Both the position numbers and the translations under genes were made by a program. Under the pieces are notes generated by a model. It searched no databases, was not told where the DNA came from, and saw only the letters and a program-made list of their open reading frames with translations. Shown here piece by piece: positions 8,622 through 17,800 of a DNA stretch of 64,000 nt. The number at the start of each line of letters is the position of its first letter. The stretch's first letter is position 1. Source of the DNA: Bradyrhizobiaceae bacterium (lineage in GTDB: Bacteria; Pseudomonadota; Alphaproteobacteria; Rhizobiales; Xanthobacteraceae); contig JADYXZ010000019.1 in assembly GCA_020853885.1 (NCBI GenBank), forward strand, positions 434,001 to 498,000, given 5' to 3'.

Positions 8622-8661
8622 TCCGCGACGGCGCGCGGCCGCGTCCGGCGCCCTCCGGGCA

Positions 8662-8684
8662 CAAAAAAGCCGCACACCGGGCGG
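8662..8684 (-). terminator. intrinsic terminator-like hairpin on the minus strand
   Basis: Read on the minus strand, GCCGC (8684-8680) and GCGGC (8672-8668) form a stem followed directly by six T residues (8667-8662). This is a short but classical Rho-independent layout. No minus-strand gene lies just upstream of it, so its client transcript is unclear. Confidence 0.45.
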
Positions 8685-8733
8685 CCTAGTCGCCGCCCTG
8701 CCGCTTCGCACGCCACTGACCAGGGAAGAGACA

Positions 8734-10668
8734 TTGCAGCCGATCAGACGCATTCTGGTCCGACTTGGCGTGCCGGCCCGCTACGAAGTCCTGCTCTGGG
8801 TTGCCGGTCTTTTTGTCTCCGCAAATACGCTGGTCCGGCTGGGGCTTGTCCTCTTCGAAGCCGACACGGCGAATTTCCTGCCGGAGCGGCTGTTGCCGAT
8901 CATCGCAATCGGTCTTCTCTACGATGTCGCTGCCCTTTCCGCGCTGCTCGTTCCCTTCGCGCTCGGATCGCTCGTTTTCCCGAATGGCGCTTGGGGGCGC
9001 AAGGTCAATGGCTTCCTCGCGAGCGCACACATTCTTGCGCTCATCTTCGCCCTACTGTTTGTCGGCGTCGCCGAATTCTTCTTCTGGAACGAGTTCTCCT
9101 CTCGCTTCAACTTCATCGCCGTCGACTACCTGATCTACACGCGTGAGACGCTCGGCAATGTCCGAGAGTCCTATCCGGTGATGCCGCTGCTGGCCACCGT
9201 CGTCGCTGCGACGCTCGCGGCGTTCTGGCTCATCAGGAAGCCGGTCTGGGCCGCCGGAATTGCCGATGGGGGCAGGCCGTCACAGCGGATGCGGACGAGC
9301 GGTGCGTTGTTGCTGATGCCCGTCGGGTTCTTCCTCTTGCTCGGCGACGGGCCGCGCGAGGCCCTGCCGACCACGGCTGCGCGAGAGCTGGCCGGCGACG
9401 GTTACTACGATTTCGTGCGCGCATTTCGCGCGAACGACCTCGATTTCTTCACCTTCTATCAGACGATGCCCGAGGACGCGGCAGAGGCGGAGCTGCGAGC
9501 CGAGTTCGAAGAAGCCCAGTCGGCCGCCGCCTTCACCAATACCGGCAGCCCCATCGCGCGGAAAGTTGTCGCCGAGGGCGAACCCAAACGGCTCAATGTC
9601 ATGCTCGTGACCATGGAGAGCATGGGTGCGGACTTTCTCAAATCCTTCGGTGGCCAGAAGCGCCTGACACCTTATCTCGATCGCCTCGCAGCGGACGGCA
9701 TGCAGTTCACCCGCATCTATGCGACGGGCACGAGAACCGTGCGCGGGCTTGAGGCGCTCTCATTGTCGATTCCGCCAACGCCCGGTCAGGCCGTGATCAA
9801 GCGCGCCAACAACAAAGGATTCCAAACGCTGGGCGGGATCTTCAAGGAGCAGGGTTACGAGCCGCTTTTTGTTTATGGCGGCTACAGCTACTTCGACAAC
9901 ATGCAGGATTTCTTTGGCGGCAACGGCTACACGGTGATCGACCGCACGTCGCTCCCAGCCTCGGAGATTTCGCACGAGACGATCTGGGGCGTGGCCGACG
10001 AAGATCTCTTCCGCATGGTGATCGGCGAGATGGACAGGCGGACGGCCGATGGAAAGCGCGTTTTTGCGCACATCATGACCACCTCAAATCATCGGCCTTA
10101 CACCTATCCATCAGGGCGTATCGACATTCCTTCGGGTTCCGGCCGCGAAGGCGCGGTGATGTATTCGGACTGGGCGATCGGCGATTTCATCCGCCGCGCG
10201 GCAAAGCGGCCGTGGTTCAAGGACACGATGTTCGTCTTTATCGCGGATCACACGTCGCATGCCCGCGGCCGTACCGATCTGCCGCCGGAGAACTACCACA
10301 TCCCGCTGATCATCTATTCTCCGAGCCACATTGCACCGCAGGCGGTCGACACCATCGCCTCGCAAATCGATGTCGGGCCGACGATCCTCGCGCTCCTGAA
10401 TATGAGCTACATGTCGAAGTTCTTCGGCCAGGACATCCTGACCGAAGGCCGCTGGCACCAGCGCGCATTGATGTCCAACTACCTGACGGTCGGCCATCTC
10501 GAAAACAACGTGCTGGTCGAGCTTGCTCCGAAGCGGCGTGTCCGCGTGTCCGAGGCCGACACCGGGCGCGAGCTGCCGGCCGACGATCCGCGGCGCGCGC
10601 ACTGGATCTATGAGACGGTCGCGCACTACCAGGTCGCGACCAAAATCCTCCGCCTCGGCGCGCGATAG
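8734..10668 (+). CDS. LTA synthase family sulfatase / phosphoglycerol transferase-like membrane protein
   Basis: 644 residues: about five N-terminal membrane helices (residues 20-200), then an alkaline-phosphatase-fold periplasmic domain. The domain begins LNVMLVTMESMG (about 287), has the nucleophile-threonine region GTRTVRG (about 331) and the metal-binding IADHTSHARGR (about 503). This is the LtaS/OpgB-like architecture, which moves phosphoglycerol from phosphatidylglycerol onto glycans; in Gram-negative bacteria the acceptor is usually periplasmic glucan. The start is TTG at 8734 with GGGAAGAG immediately upstream. Acceptor and donor are inferred, and a phosphoethanolamine-type role cannot be excluded. 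Confidence 0.82.
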   Translation: MQPIRRILVRLGVPARYEVLLWVAGLFVSANTLVRLGLVLFEADTANFLPERLLPIIAIGLLYDVAALSALLVPFALGSLVFPNGAWGRKVNGFLASAHILALIFALLFVGVAEFFFWNEFSSRFNFIAVDYLIYTRETLGNVRESYPVMPLLATVVAATLAAFWLIRKPVWAAGIADGGRPSQRMRTSGALLLMPVGFFLLLGDGPREALPTTAARELAGDGYYDFVRAFRANDLDFFTFYQTMPEDAAEAELRAEFEEAQSAAAFTNTGSPIARKVVAEGEPKRLNVMLVTMESMGADFLKSFGGQKRLTPYLDRLAADGMQFTRIYATGTRTVRGLEALSLSIPPTPGQAVIKRANNKGFQTLGGIFKEQGYEPLFVYGGYSYFDNMQDFFGGNGYTVIDRTSLPASEISHETIWGVADEDLFRMVIGEMDRRTADGKRVFAHIMTTSNHRPYTYPSGRIDIPSGSGREGAVMYSDWAIGDFIRRAAKRPWFKDTMFVFIADHTSHARGRTDLPPENYHIPLIIYSPSHIAPQAVDTIASQIDVGPTILALLNMSYMSKFFGQDILTEGRWHQRALMSNYLTVGHLENNVLVELAPKRRVRVSEADTGRELPADDPRRAHWIYETVAHYQVATKILRLGAR

Positions 10669-10696
10669 GGGGCCGAGGGATCAAGCGCGGTCCCGC

Positions 10697-11083
10697 CTAG
10701 CCCCAGTACCGGCGGCCGGAGAGGTCGGCCTGCACCATCAATTTCGGCGGCCGCTCGCCCCAGTCGAAATCCTCGCCCGTGTCCGAGGCGAGCGCCGCGC
10801 GCAACTCGTCTTCCGAGAGGGTGAGCCGGTAGGCGCTGAGAACCGGGTCGTACTGCAGCGCATCCCACGGGACCGCGCGATACTCGCCGCCGATGCCGAG
10901 GAATCCGCCGCAATTCATGACCGCGTAGCGCACTCTCCCGGTATGCTTGTCAATCATCAGCCGCTTGATGAACCCGATCTTGCGGCTATCGATGCCCCGC
11001 ACCGGCGTTCCTTCTATGCGGTCGCTGGCGATGAGGGTGTGGGTTTCCGAGATTTCCGGTTGGGTTGGCGTTGCCAAGTTCAT
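10697..11083 (-). CDS. PRC-barrel domain protein
   Basis: 128 residues with a PRC-barrel: DRIEGTPVRG, IGFIKRLMIDKHTGRVRYAV and GGEYRAVPWDALQYDP give the compact beta-barrel pattern found in photosynthetic reaction centre H subunits and RimM. Stand-alone PRC-barrel proteins of this size are common in Rhizobiales with no fixed role. The ATG at 11083 has an AGGAGA site upstream. It diverges from the L,D-transpeptidase gene, sharing a 165-base promoter region. Confidence 0.85.
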   Translation of the reverse strand: MNLATPTQPEISETHTLIASDRIEGTPVRGIDSRKIGFIKRLMIDKHTGRVRYAVMNCGGFLGIGGEYRAVPWDALQYDPVLSAYRLTLSEDELRAALASDTGEDFDWGERPPKLMVQADLSGRRYWG

Positions 11084-11248
11084 TGCCGTCTCCTCCGTGT
11101 CCGAGAAGCAACAACTGACATGCCGAAATCGTGAACTCGAATTGTGGCACAATCAGCCCCTTTCGGGGGGAGGCAGAGGGATGCCCTGTTCCTTTTTTTG
11201 GCCCTTCGCTAAGCTGAATCCCACGATGATCGGTTGGAATTTCTGAAG

Positions 11249-11845
11249 ATGCTGCGCGTTCTGGTTCCGGCAGTGGTTGTTGCGATGGCGATTTGCGCCA
11301 ACGAAGCCTCCGCTCAATTCAATGCGATCCGCGACTATGAAGTGACGATCGACGTCGGCGACGAGCCTGGAAAGGTCGCCGACGAGAAGTACCAGCTCGA
11401 TGAGAAGTGGGCGCGTCGCGTCGTCTTCTACCGGACGCTCGAGCCCGTCGGCACGATCATCGTGGAAACGCGAGAACGCGCGCTTTATCTCATCATGCCG
11501 GAGAACCGCGCCATGCGGTACGGCATCGGCGTCGGCCGCGACGGCTTTCGATGGAAGGGCCAGTTGAAAATCTCGCGCAAGGCCGAATGGCCCGACTGGC
11601 GCCCGCCGGCGGAGATGATCGAGCGCCAGCCCTATCTCCCGCGCTTCATGGCGGGCGGCCCGGGCAATCCGCTCGGCGCCCGCGCGCTCTATCTTGGTGA
11701 CACCGTCTATCGCATTCACGGCACCAACCAGCCGCACACGATCGGTCACGCCGTCTCGTCCGGCTGCTTCCGCCTCGTCAACAGCGACGTCATTGACCTT
11801 TACGAGCGGGTGCCGGTCGGGACGCGGGTTGTCGTGCAGCCGTAG
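11249..11845 (+). CDS. L,D-transpeptidase (YkuD domain)
   Basis: 198 residues. A Sec signal peptide (MLRVLVPAVVVAMAICANEASA) leads to a periplasmic YkuD catalytic domain with the signature HGTN (about 158) and SGCFRLVN (about 171-178), whose cysteine is the nucleophile. Such enzymes form 3-3 peptidoglycan cross-links or attach lipoproteins/beta-barrel proteins to the wall; which reaction applies here is not readable. The ATG at 11249 gives a clean signal peptide; a TTG at 11234 is possible. Its 3' end overlaps the convergent lipoprotein gene by 56 bases. Confidence 0.88.
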   Translation: MLRVLVPAVVVAMAICANEASAQFNAIRDYEVTIDVGDEPGKVADEKYQLDEKWARRVVFYRTLEPVGTIIVETRERALYLIMPENRAMRYGIGVGRDGFRWKGQLKISRKAEWPDWRPPAEMIERQPYLPRFMAGGPGNPLGARALYLGDTVYRIHGTNQPHTIGHAVSSGCFRLVNSDVIDLYERVPVGTRVVVQP

Positions 11846-12341
11846 CCGGCGCGTCCGGGCAGCGCGCGAACACGCTCGTGCCGTAGCGTGACGCCACCTC
11901 GGGATCCAGCCAGCGCATGATGATCGTCTGGCCGTCGGCTTGAATGATCTCGCGGTCCTCCGGTCCGCCCGGATCGCCCGGCGGGCCGATGAACGTCCGT
12001 CCGCCGGTAGCGCCCTTTACGGCGAGTTCCTGCATTTGCGGCTGGTCGGCGAGGTGCATGACGACACCGCCGTTGGGTCCGATCGCGATCGTATAGGGTT
12101 GGCTGCACAGCCCGCGCGCCGTCACGACGGTTCGCTCGCGGTCTTCCTCGCGGTGATAGGCGGCGAGCCCCCAGCGGCCGGCGATCGCGGAGGCGGGAAC
12201 CGCCGGCGGAACCGGACCGGCAGCAGGCGGCGGTGTTCCGAAGCCGCCATCGCCAGCACAACCGCCGATCGCCGCCACGATCAGAATGACCGGCCACAGC
12301 CGTCGTTCACTTGTTCCGGAACAATTCGATTCAATACGCAT
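11790..12341 (-). CDS. lipoprotein, putative (lipocalin/inhibitor-like hypothetical)
   Basis: 183 residues. The lipobox VAAIGGC, a proline-rich linker (TPPPAAGPVPPAVP) and then a folded part with AIAGRWGLAAYHREEDR and two cysteines indicate an envelope lipoprotein; the fold is reminiscent of AprI/Inh-type small beta-barrels with an RWGLA-like entry, but I cannot name the family. The tail (PATAARQPASRPAPARKG) is low complexity. The ATG at 12341 was chosen over 12371 because it puts the signal peptide in place. It overlaps the L,D-transpeptidase gene tail to tail by 56 bases. Confidence 0.7.
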   Translation of the reverse strand: MRIESNCSGTSERRLWPVILIVAAIGGCAGDGGFGTPPPAAGPVPPAVPASAIAGRWGLAAYHREEDRERTVVTARGLCSQPYTIAIGPNGGVVMHLADQPQMQELAVKGATGGRTFIGPPGDPGGPEDREIIQADGQTIIMRWLDPEVASRYGTSVFARCPDAPATAARQPASRPAPARKGQ

Positions 12342-12601
12342 CACAGGCCCCCGCCACCGGCCCCACCTCAACTAAGCCTAGAGTAGTCCGCCCGAAGACG
12401 CCATCCGGTTCCGGCGGGGCGATGCATCCGTGGCCATCCCACTGCGCTGCAGCAGAAACGCTGCCGGATTCCGTTCCCATTTTGGGAATTTGCGGTCGAA
12501 GCCAGACGGCGCCGGCCTCGGCCCCGGTCGCGCCACTCGCGCAGACTTGATGGAAACAAGGTGCCGCACGAACCATATACTCGGCGAGGTGAGTGAGAAC
12601 C

Positions 12602-12802
12602 ATGCGTCAACGTCGTTTTCCGGTTCTGCTGGAGACCGCCAAGGGCCGCGTCCGGGCCGGTTTTTCGGCTCCTGCCGACGAGGAGCCCGTGCAAATCGCC
12701 CTGCGGCTGCGTGAACGGGGCCGCACCGTCTATCGCGTTCGCTTCGACGAAGAAGCCCACGCGTGGATCGCTTCCGTCATCGATTGGAAGCGGGCGGCCT
12801 GA
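12602..12802 (+). CDS. small hypothetical protein
   Basis: 66 residues, MRQRRFPVLLETAKGRVR onward, rich in arginine and with alternating beta-type segments (GRTVYRVRFDEEAHAWIASVIDWKR). The ATG at 12602 has GGTGAG about 9 bases upstream and codon use looks normal for the window. I do not recognise the family. It stands alone between a divergent lipoprotein gene and a convergent peptidase gene. Confidence 0.6.
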   Translation: MRQRRFPVLLETAKGRVRAGFSAPADEEPVQIALRLRERGRTVYRVRFDEEAHAWIASVIDWKRAA

Positions 12803-12865
12803 GCCGGCGGACCGACAATCCATATCGCAGGGAGGGGGCAGAGCGGACGCGTGTCGCGGCGACTG

Positions 12866-14173
12866 TCAGTCGTCCGTCAGTCTGAGACCCGCCCGCAGGA
12901 AACGCTGCGGGTCGACCGCCTCGCCGTTTGCGCGCACCTCATAGTGCACATGCGGCCCGGTTGACCGTCCGGTGGAGCCGGCCCGGCCGACGATTGCGCC
13001 TGCCGGAATGACGGAACCCGCGGCGACCTCAATGGCCGATAGATGCGCGTACCGCGTGGTCAAACCGTTGGCGTGTTCCACTTCGACCATCAGCCCATAG
13101 CCGCCGTTGCGTTCCGCCTGCACGACCTTGCCTGCGGCGGTCGCACGGACCGGATCGCCGGGTTCTGCACGGAAATCGACGCCCGTGTGCATCGCGAGTT
13201 GCCGCACGAACGGATCGAGCCGCACGCCGAACCCGCTCGTCACGTCGGCCGGCCCGCGCGTCGGCCGGCGCACGGGCACGCTCGCGATGTCCCGTTCCAA
13301 GGCTTCAACTGCGAGCGCGGCCGTCCGGATGCGATGCAATTGCATGGCAAAGGGATCTTCCGCCGGGCGCGTCCACGGCAGGAACGGCCCGCCGGTGGCC
13401 GCCGCACTCCGGACTGCTTCTGCAGACCGCGGCGCAGGCTTTCCGGGCGCGACGCCGAGATCGGCGAACACTTTGCGAATTCGCCGTTCGCGCTCGTCGT
13501 ATGCTTCCTCGATCTGGTTCAACGCCTGGCTCTGTTCGATCTCGAGCAGCGACAACTCGCGCGCAAGACCGGCAATCTGGTTCTCGATGACGGGAGCGGA
13601 CCTGCGAGCTTCGTGCGGAGTGCTAACCGGTGGCAGAGGCCGCGATTCAAGTTGGGCGACGCGCTCGGATGGCGCGGCGATCAGAATGGTGTCGGAAAGC
13701 GGCGTGGGTTTCGGCGCGCGTTCTTTTGCCAGGGAAGGGGACTGCGGCTCGCGCAGCGAGCCGGTGATCTCAGGCGATCCCTCCCGCACTGCTGCCTTCG
13801 ATCCGCCGATCGCCGAGAGCGCGGACTGCCGCGTTGCGATCACCGCTTGCCGCCGCACGAGATCGGCCAGCGCGCGATCGACGCGTTCCTGGTCGATGAG
13901 CTTCAGCGACCGGAGCCGCTCGATCTCGGCCTGCAACTGGCTGGCCTGTGCCTGGTAGGAGCGGGTGATCCCCACCTGCTGCTCGATGATGAGCTTCAGC
14001 GCATCGTCGCGAAACAGGATGTAGAGGCTTGCGGCCCCGCCCCATGCCGCGAGCGCGCCGATGATTCCGATCGTGAGAATGCGGCTCGCGCGGGTGCCGG
14101 AGGCGTGTGGGCGGTGGTGGTGCCGCGCTTCGTGCGGATGCTGGCGGCCGAATCCGGTGTCGCGACGGTACAT
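12866..14173 (-). CDS. M23 family metallopeptidase (LytM/murein hydrolase type)
   Basis: 435 residues. A cytoplasmic tail is followed by one membrane anchor (residues about 31-52), a long coiled-coil periplasmic region (residues about 60-250, with SQLQAEIERLRSLK and ELSLLEIEQSQALNQIEEAYDERER), and a C-terminal M23 domain. The zinc ligands are visible in HTGVDFRAEPGD (about 326) and HVHYE (about 408), so the domain looks catalytically intact. Such EnvC/MepM-like proteins cut peptide cross-links or activate amidases at division. Together with the neighbouring L,D-transpeptidase and AsmA-like genes it forms an envelope-biology neighbourhood, though the genes are not in one operon. Confidence 0.88.
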   Translation of the reverse strand: MYRRDTGFGRQHPHEARHHHRPHASGTRASRILTIGIIGALAAWGGAASLYILFRDDALKLIIEQQVGITRSYQAQASQLQAEIERLRSLKLIDQERVDRALADLVRRQAVIATRQSALSAIGGSKAAVREGSPEITGSLREPQSPSLAKERAPKPTPLSDTILIAAPSERVAQLESRPLPPVSTPHEARRSAPVIENQIAGLARELSLLEIEQSQALNQIEEAYDERERRIRKVFADLGVAPGKPAPRSAEAVRSAAATGGPFLPWTRPAEDPFAMQLHRIRTAALAVEALERDIASVPVRRPTRGPADVTSGFGVRLDPFVRQLAMHTGVDFRAEPGDPVRATAAGKVVQAERNGGYGLMVEVEHANGLTTRYAHLSAIEVAAGSVIPAGAIVGRAGSTGRSTGPHVHYEVRANGEAVDPQRFLRAGLRLTDD

Positions 14174-14262
14174 CGAGCCTCACGCCGCCGGGACAGCCGG
14201 CGCAATCGCTCAATGAATGGCCCGGTATGGTTAATATGCGCTGAATATACCGCCCGGCCGCC

Positions 14263-14733
14263 TCACAGCGCCTTCGCTTCCGCCAGCACCGCTTCGGCGT
14301 GGCCCGCTACCTTCACCTTCGCCCAGACCTTCGCGACGCGTCCGTCCTTGTCGATCAGGTACGTGACCCGCTTCACGCCCATGAACTTGCGCCCATACAT
14401 GTTCTTTTCGCCCCAGACCCCATATGCCTCGAGCATCTTGTGGCTCGGGTCGGAAGCGAGGGCGAGCGCGAGCTTGTGCTTGCGCTTGAACTTGCCGAGG
14501 GCAGGGACCGGATCGGCGGAAACGCCGAGAACCGCGGTGCCGGCGGCTTCGAACCTGGCCCGCAGCCGGTTGAAGTCCATCGCCTCCTGCGTGCAGCCCG
14601 GCGTATCCGCCTTGGGATAGAAATAGAGCACGAGTTTTCGGCCCTTTAGCCCCTGAAGCGTAATCGTACCGCCGTCATCGGTCGGAAGCTCGAAATCCGG
14701 GGCGGGTGCGCCCTATGGTACTAACTCCGTCAT
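14263..14733 (-). pseudogene. bcp: peroxiredoxin, BCP/PrxQ type, interrupted by an in-frame amber codon
   Basis: A thiol peroxidase of the bacterioferritin-comigratory (PrxQ) family that should reduce peroxides in the cytoplasm. From the expected ATG at 14733, preceded by AAGGAAGG, the frame reads MTELVP, then TAG at 14715-14713, then GAPAPDFELP, TDDGGT and the catalytic segment ADTPGCT. Everything after the stop is intact to 14263 (total 156 codons, the usual length). Only the peroxidatic cysteine is present in that region; the resolving cysteine of 2-Cys forms is not obvious. A GTG at 14631 could restart translation but would lose the first beta strands. It may be a real nonsense mutation, a base-call error or readthrough. 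Confidence 0.82.
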
Positions 14734-14890
14734 CTGCCTTCCTTTTGTCGCCTTTTCGTTGCCTTGCTAGTAAGCAGAATGTACTGAAATTTTAGATGGT
14801 TCGCGGGCTGGGGACGAACCTGACACAGGCGCGAGCATCTGCGCCTGTTTGGCCTGCCGGAAACGAGGGGACGGTGAGGCGCCGCCATTC

Positions 14891-17800
14891 ATGAGTCCGA
14901 CGCATCCCCACGGTCCGCATCGGGGCCACCCGGTCCATGCGCATCCGGCGCATCAGCGTCGGCATCCCCGTGTCCACCGTCCTGCACCGCCGCACCATCC
15001 TCATCGCCGGCGGTCGAGTTGGCGAGGAACCCTCGGCGCCATCGGTCAGGCGCTCTTCCGCACGCGTTCCGGCAATCTCTCGAAGCCGAAGCTCATCACC
15101 TTCGGCATCGTCGCGGTGGCGCTGGCCTACGTACTCCTCGTCCGCGGCTTCTTCCCGTTCGATGTCGCAAGTCCGTGGATTGAATCCGCGCTCGAGCGTC
15201 AGCTCGGCCCGGGCCACAAGGTCAGCATCGGCTATACGAAGCTCGAGCACGACGAGACCGGCGCGCCGGTCCTTCGCGTCGAGCGCATCCGCGTGTACGG
15301 CCCCGGCGGCAAGGTCATCGCCAACGCGCCGAGCGCCGAGGTCGGGCTGGACGGAACGAGCCTCCTCGTCGGCAGCTTCCGCGCCCGCCGCATTGATCTG
15401 GTCGGCGCCGAAACGACGGTCCATGTCGGCGCAGACGGCCGCGTTGCCATCACCGCCGGTCGGGACGCCACGCCGCTGACGGCCGAGGATGCGAGTGGCG
15501 GCGCAACGCCGTCTGTTCCGCCGCAGGCCGCCTCGCCGAAAGCATCCGCTGGCCGCACCGCAGTCGCGGAATCAGCGCGCGAGCCGTTCCGCTATCCGGA
15601 GCTGGTGCGGTGGCTCGACAGCTTCGAGAAGGGCGGGCTCGACGGCGTCGCGCTTTCGCAGATCGGCCTGAAGCAAGGCTCGCTCGTCGTCGAGGACGCG
15701 GAGACCGGGCGCAAGTGGACCTTCAAGGACATCAACATTCAGCTCTCGCGTCCCGCCGAGGGCGGACTTCTGTTCGCGCTGTCATCGAGCGGCGCCGCAG
15801 CGAAATGGAGTCTCACTGCGACCGCCGCGCCGATGCAGGACGGCATTCGCGCGATCGACGTGGTCGCGAGCAACCTCGCGCCGGAAGACATCATGCTGGC
15901 CGCGGGCATGAGCGGCGTGGATTTCATCGCGGAGAACCCGCTCTCGGGGATTCTGCGCGCGCAGATTGCGCATGACGGCCGGCTTGTCTCGGCGAACTTC
16001 CGCGCAACCGCCGGCGCCGGCATTGTCGGCAGCGCGGGCGATCCCGAGGCGCGCTTCCGTGTCGACGAGATTCAGGTGCAGGCACGCTTCGATCCGGAGC
16101 GCCGAGCGACCGTCATTGAGCCGTTCCTGATCCGGGCCGGTCCGAACCGGCTGGCGTTGTCAGCGATCGTAGAGGCGCCCAAAGACGGTGCGCGGAACTG
16201 GCCGGTGACGATCCCGCAAGGGGCGCTTTATCTGTCGACCGGCCGCCCCGGCGAGGTGCCGCTCGTGCTCGATCAGGTGACGGCGCGGGGCAACTACGAT
16301 CCGGCGCAACAGCGGCTCGTGATCCAGCAAGGCAATCTTGCGGGCTCCACAACCGGCGGCGCTTTCTCCGGCTCGCTTACGTTCGGCGCGCAGCCGATGC
16401 TCGCGCTTGGGCTTGCCGCGTCGCAGGTCCCGGTTTCGGCCGCCAAGCGGCTTTGGCCCGCGCTGGTCGCCCCCGGCACCCGCGGATGGGCGCTGGAGCG
16501 CATCGAGCAGGGCGTCATCGAGCGCATCCTGATCGCGCTGAATGTGCCGCTCGACGCAATCGGCAAGACCGGCGTCGAACTACCGGACTCCGCGGTGCGC
16601 CTTGAGTTCACGGCGGCCGGCGGCGCGTTCCGGCCGAAGGCGGACTTGCCGCTCGTCCGTGCCGCGCAAGTGACCGGAATCGTCACAGGAAGAACGGCCC
16701 GCGTCCGCATGGAGAAGGGCGTCCTCGAGACGCCGCAAGGCCGCCGCATCCAGATCGCGGACGGCGTCCTGGAAGTGCCGGATCACGTGCCGCAGAACCC
16801 GAACGGCACCATCCGCTTCCGCTTCGAGGGTCCGGCTGATGCTGCTGCCGAAATGGTATCCACCGATCTCTTGCGCGATGCCGTGGGCTTCACCGTCGAT
16901 CCAGCGAGCGCCAAGGGCACCGCGTCGGCCAACGTGAATCTCAATCTCGTCTTCCGCCAGGAAATTCGCGGCGACGAGGTCACCTATGCGGCCGACGGCG
17001 AATTGAAGGACTTCTCCGCCGACAACGTCGTCCGCGGCCACCGCGTCGAGGGCGTGAATGCCAAGGTGAACGTCACTGCGACGTCGGTCCTCGCCAAGGG
17101 GACGGGCAGGGTTGCCGGCGCAACCGCGAATTTCGACTACCGCAAGTCGAAGGAGCGCCGCGACGCGGAATTCCGTGTGGCGGCGACGGTGGACGAAGCC
17201 GCTCGTTCGCGCATCGGTATCGACATGACGCCGTGGCTTGCGGGCCCGGTGCAGATTCAGGCGCAGGGCCGGATCGACGAGCGGGAGAACCGGGTCGACG
17301 TCGAAAGCGATCTGACCAACGCCACGGTCAGCGATCTCGTCCCCGGCTGGCAGAAGCCCGCAGGGCGTCCGTCCAAGGCAGCATTCCGCCTGGTTGAGCG
17401 CGACGGCAGCCTCCGGCTTGAAGACATCTCGGTCACGGGTTCCGGTACGACGTTGAAGGGCTCCGTGGAGCTCGATTCCTCCGGCGGGTTCCTCACGGCG
17501 AACCTGCCGGTGTTCCACCTCTCCGACGGCGATAAGGCGAGCTTGCGTGCTGAACGGGCGGCCGACGGGAGCTTGCGGGTGATTGTGCGCGGTGATGTGC
17601 TGGATGCCCGCAGCGCTCTGCGCGGCCTGACCGAGGGACCCAAGACGGCCGCCCAGGCGAAAGAACGCCCGCGCGATCTCGACGTCGAATTGCGTCTCGG
17701 CGTTGCGACCGGTCACAATGGCGAGGTCGCGCGGCAAGTCGACCTGCGTGTTCAGCGCCGCAACGGTGAAATTCGCAGCTTCTCCTTGCTCGGGAAGGTC

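Noticed and set aside
14849-14890. longer start (TTG at 14849) for the AsmA-like protein
   Set aside because: No good ribosome binding site; the ATG at 14891 has GGTGAGG upstream.
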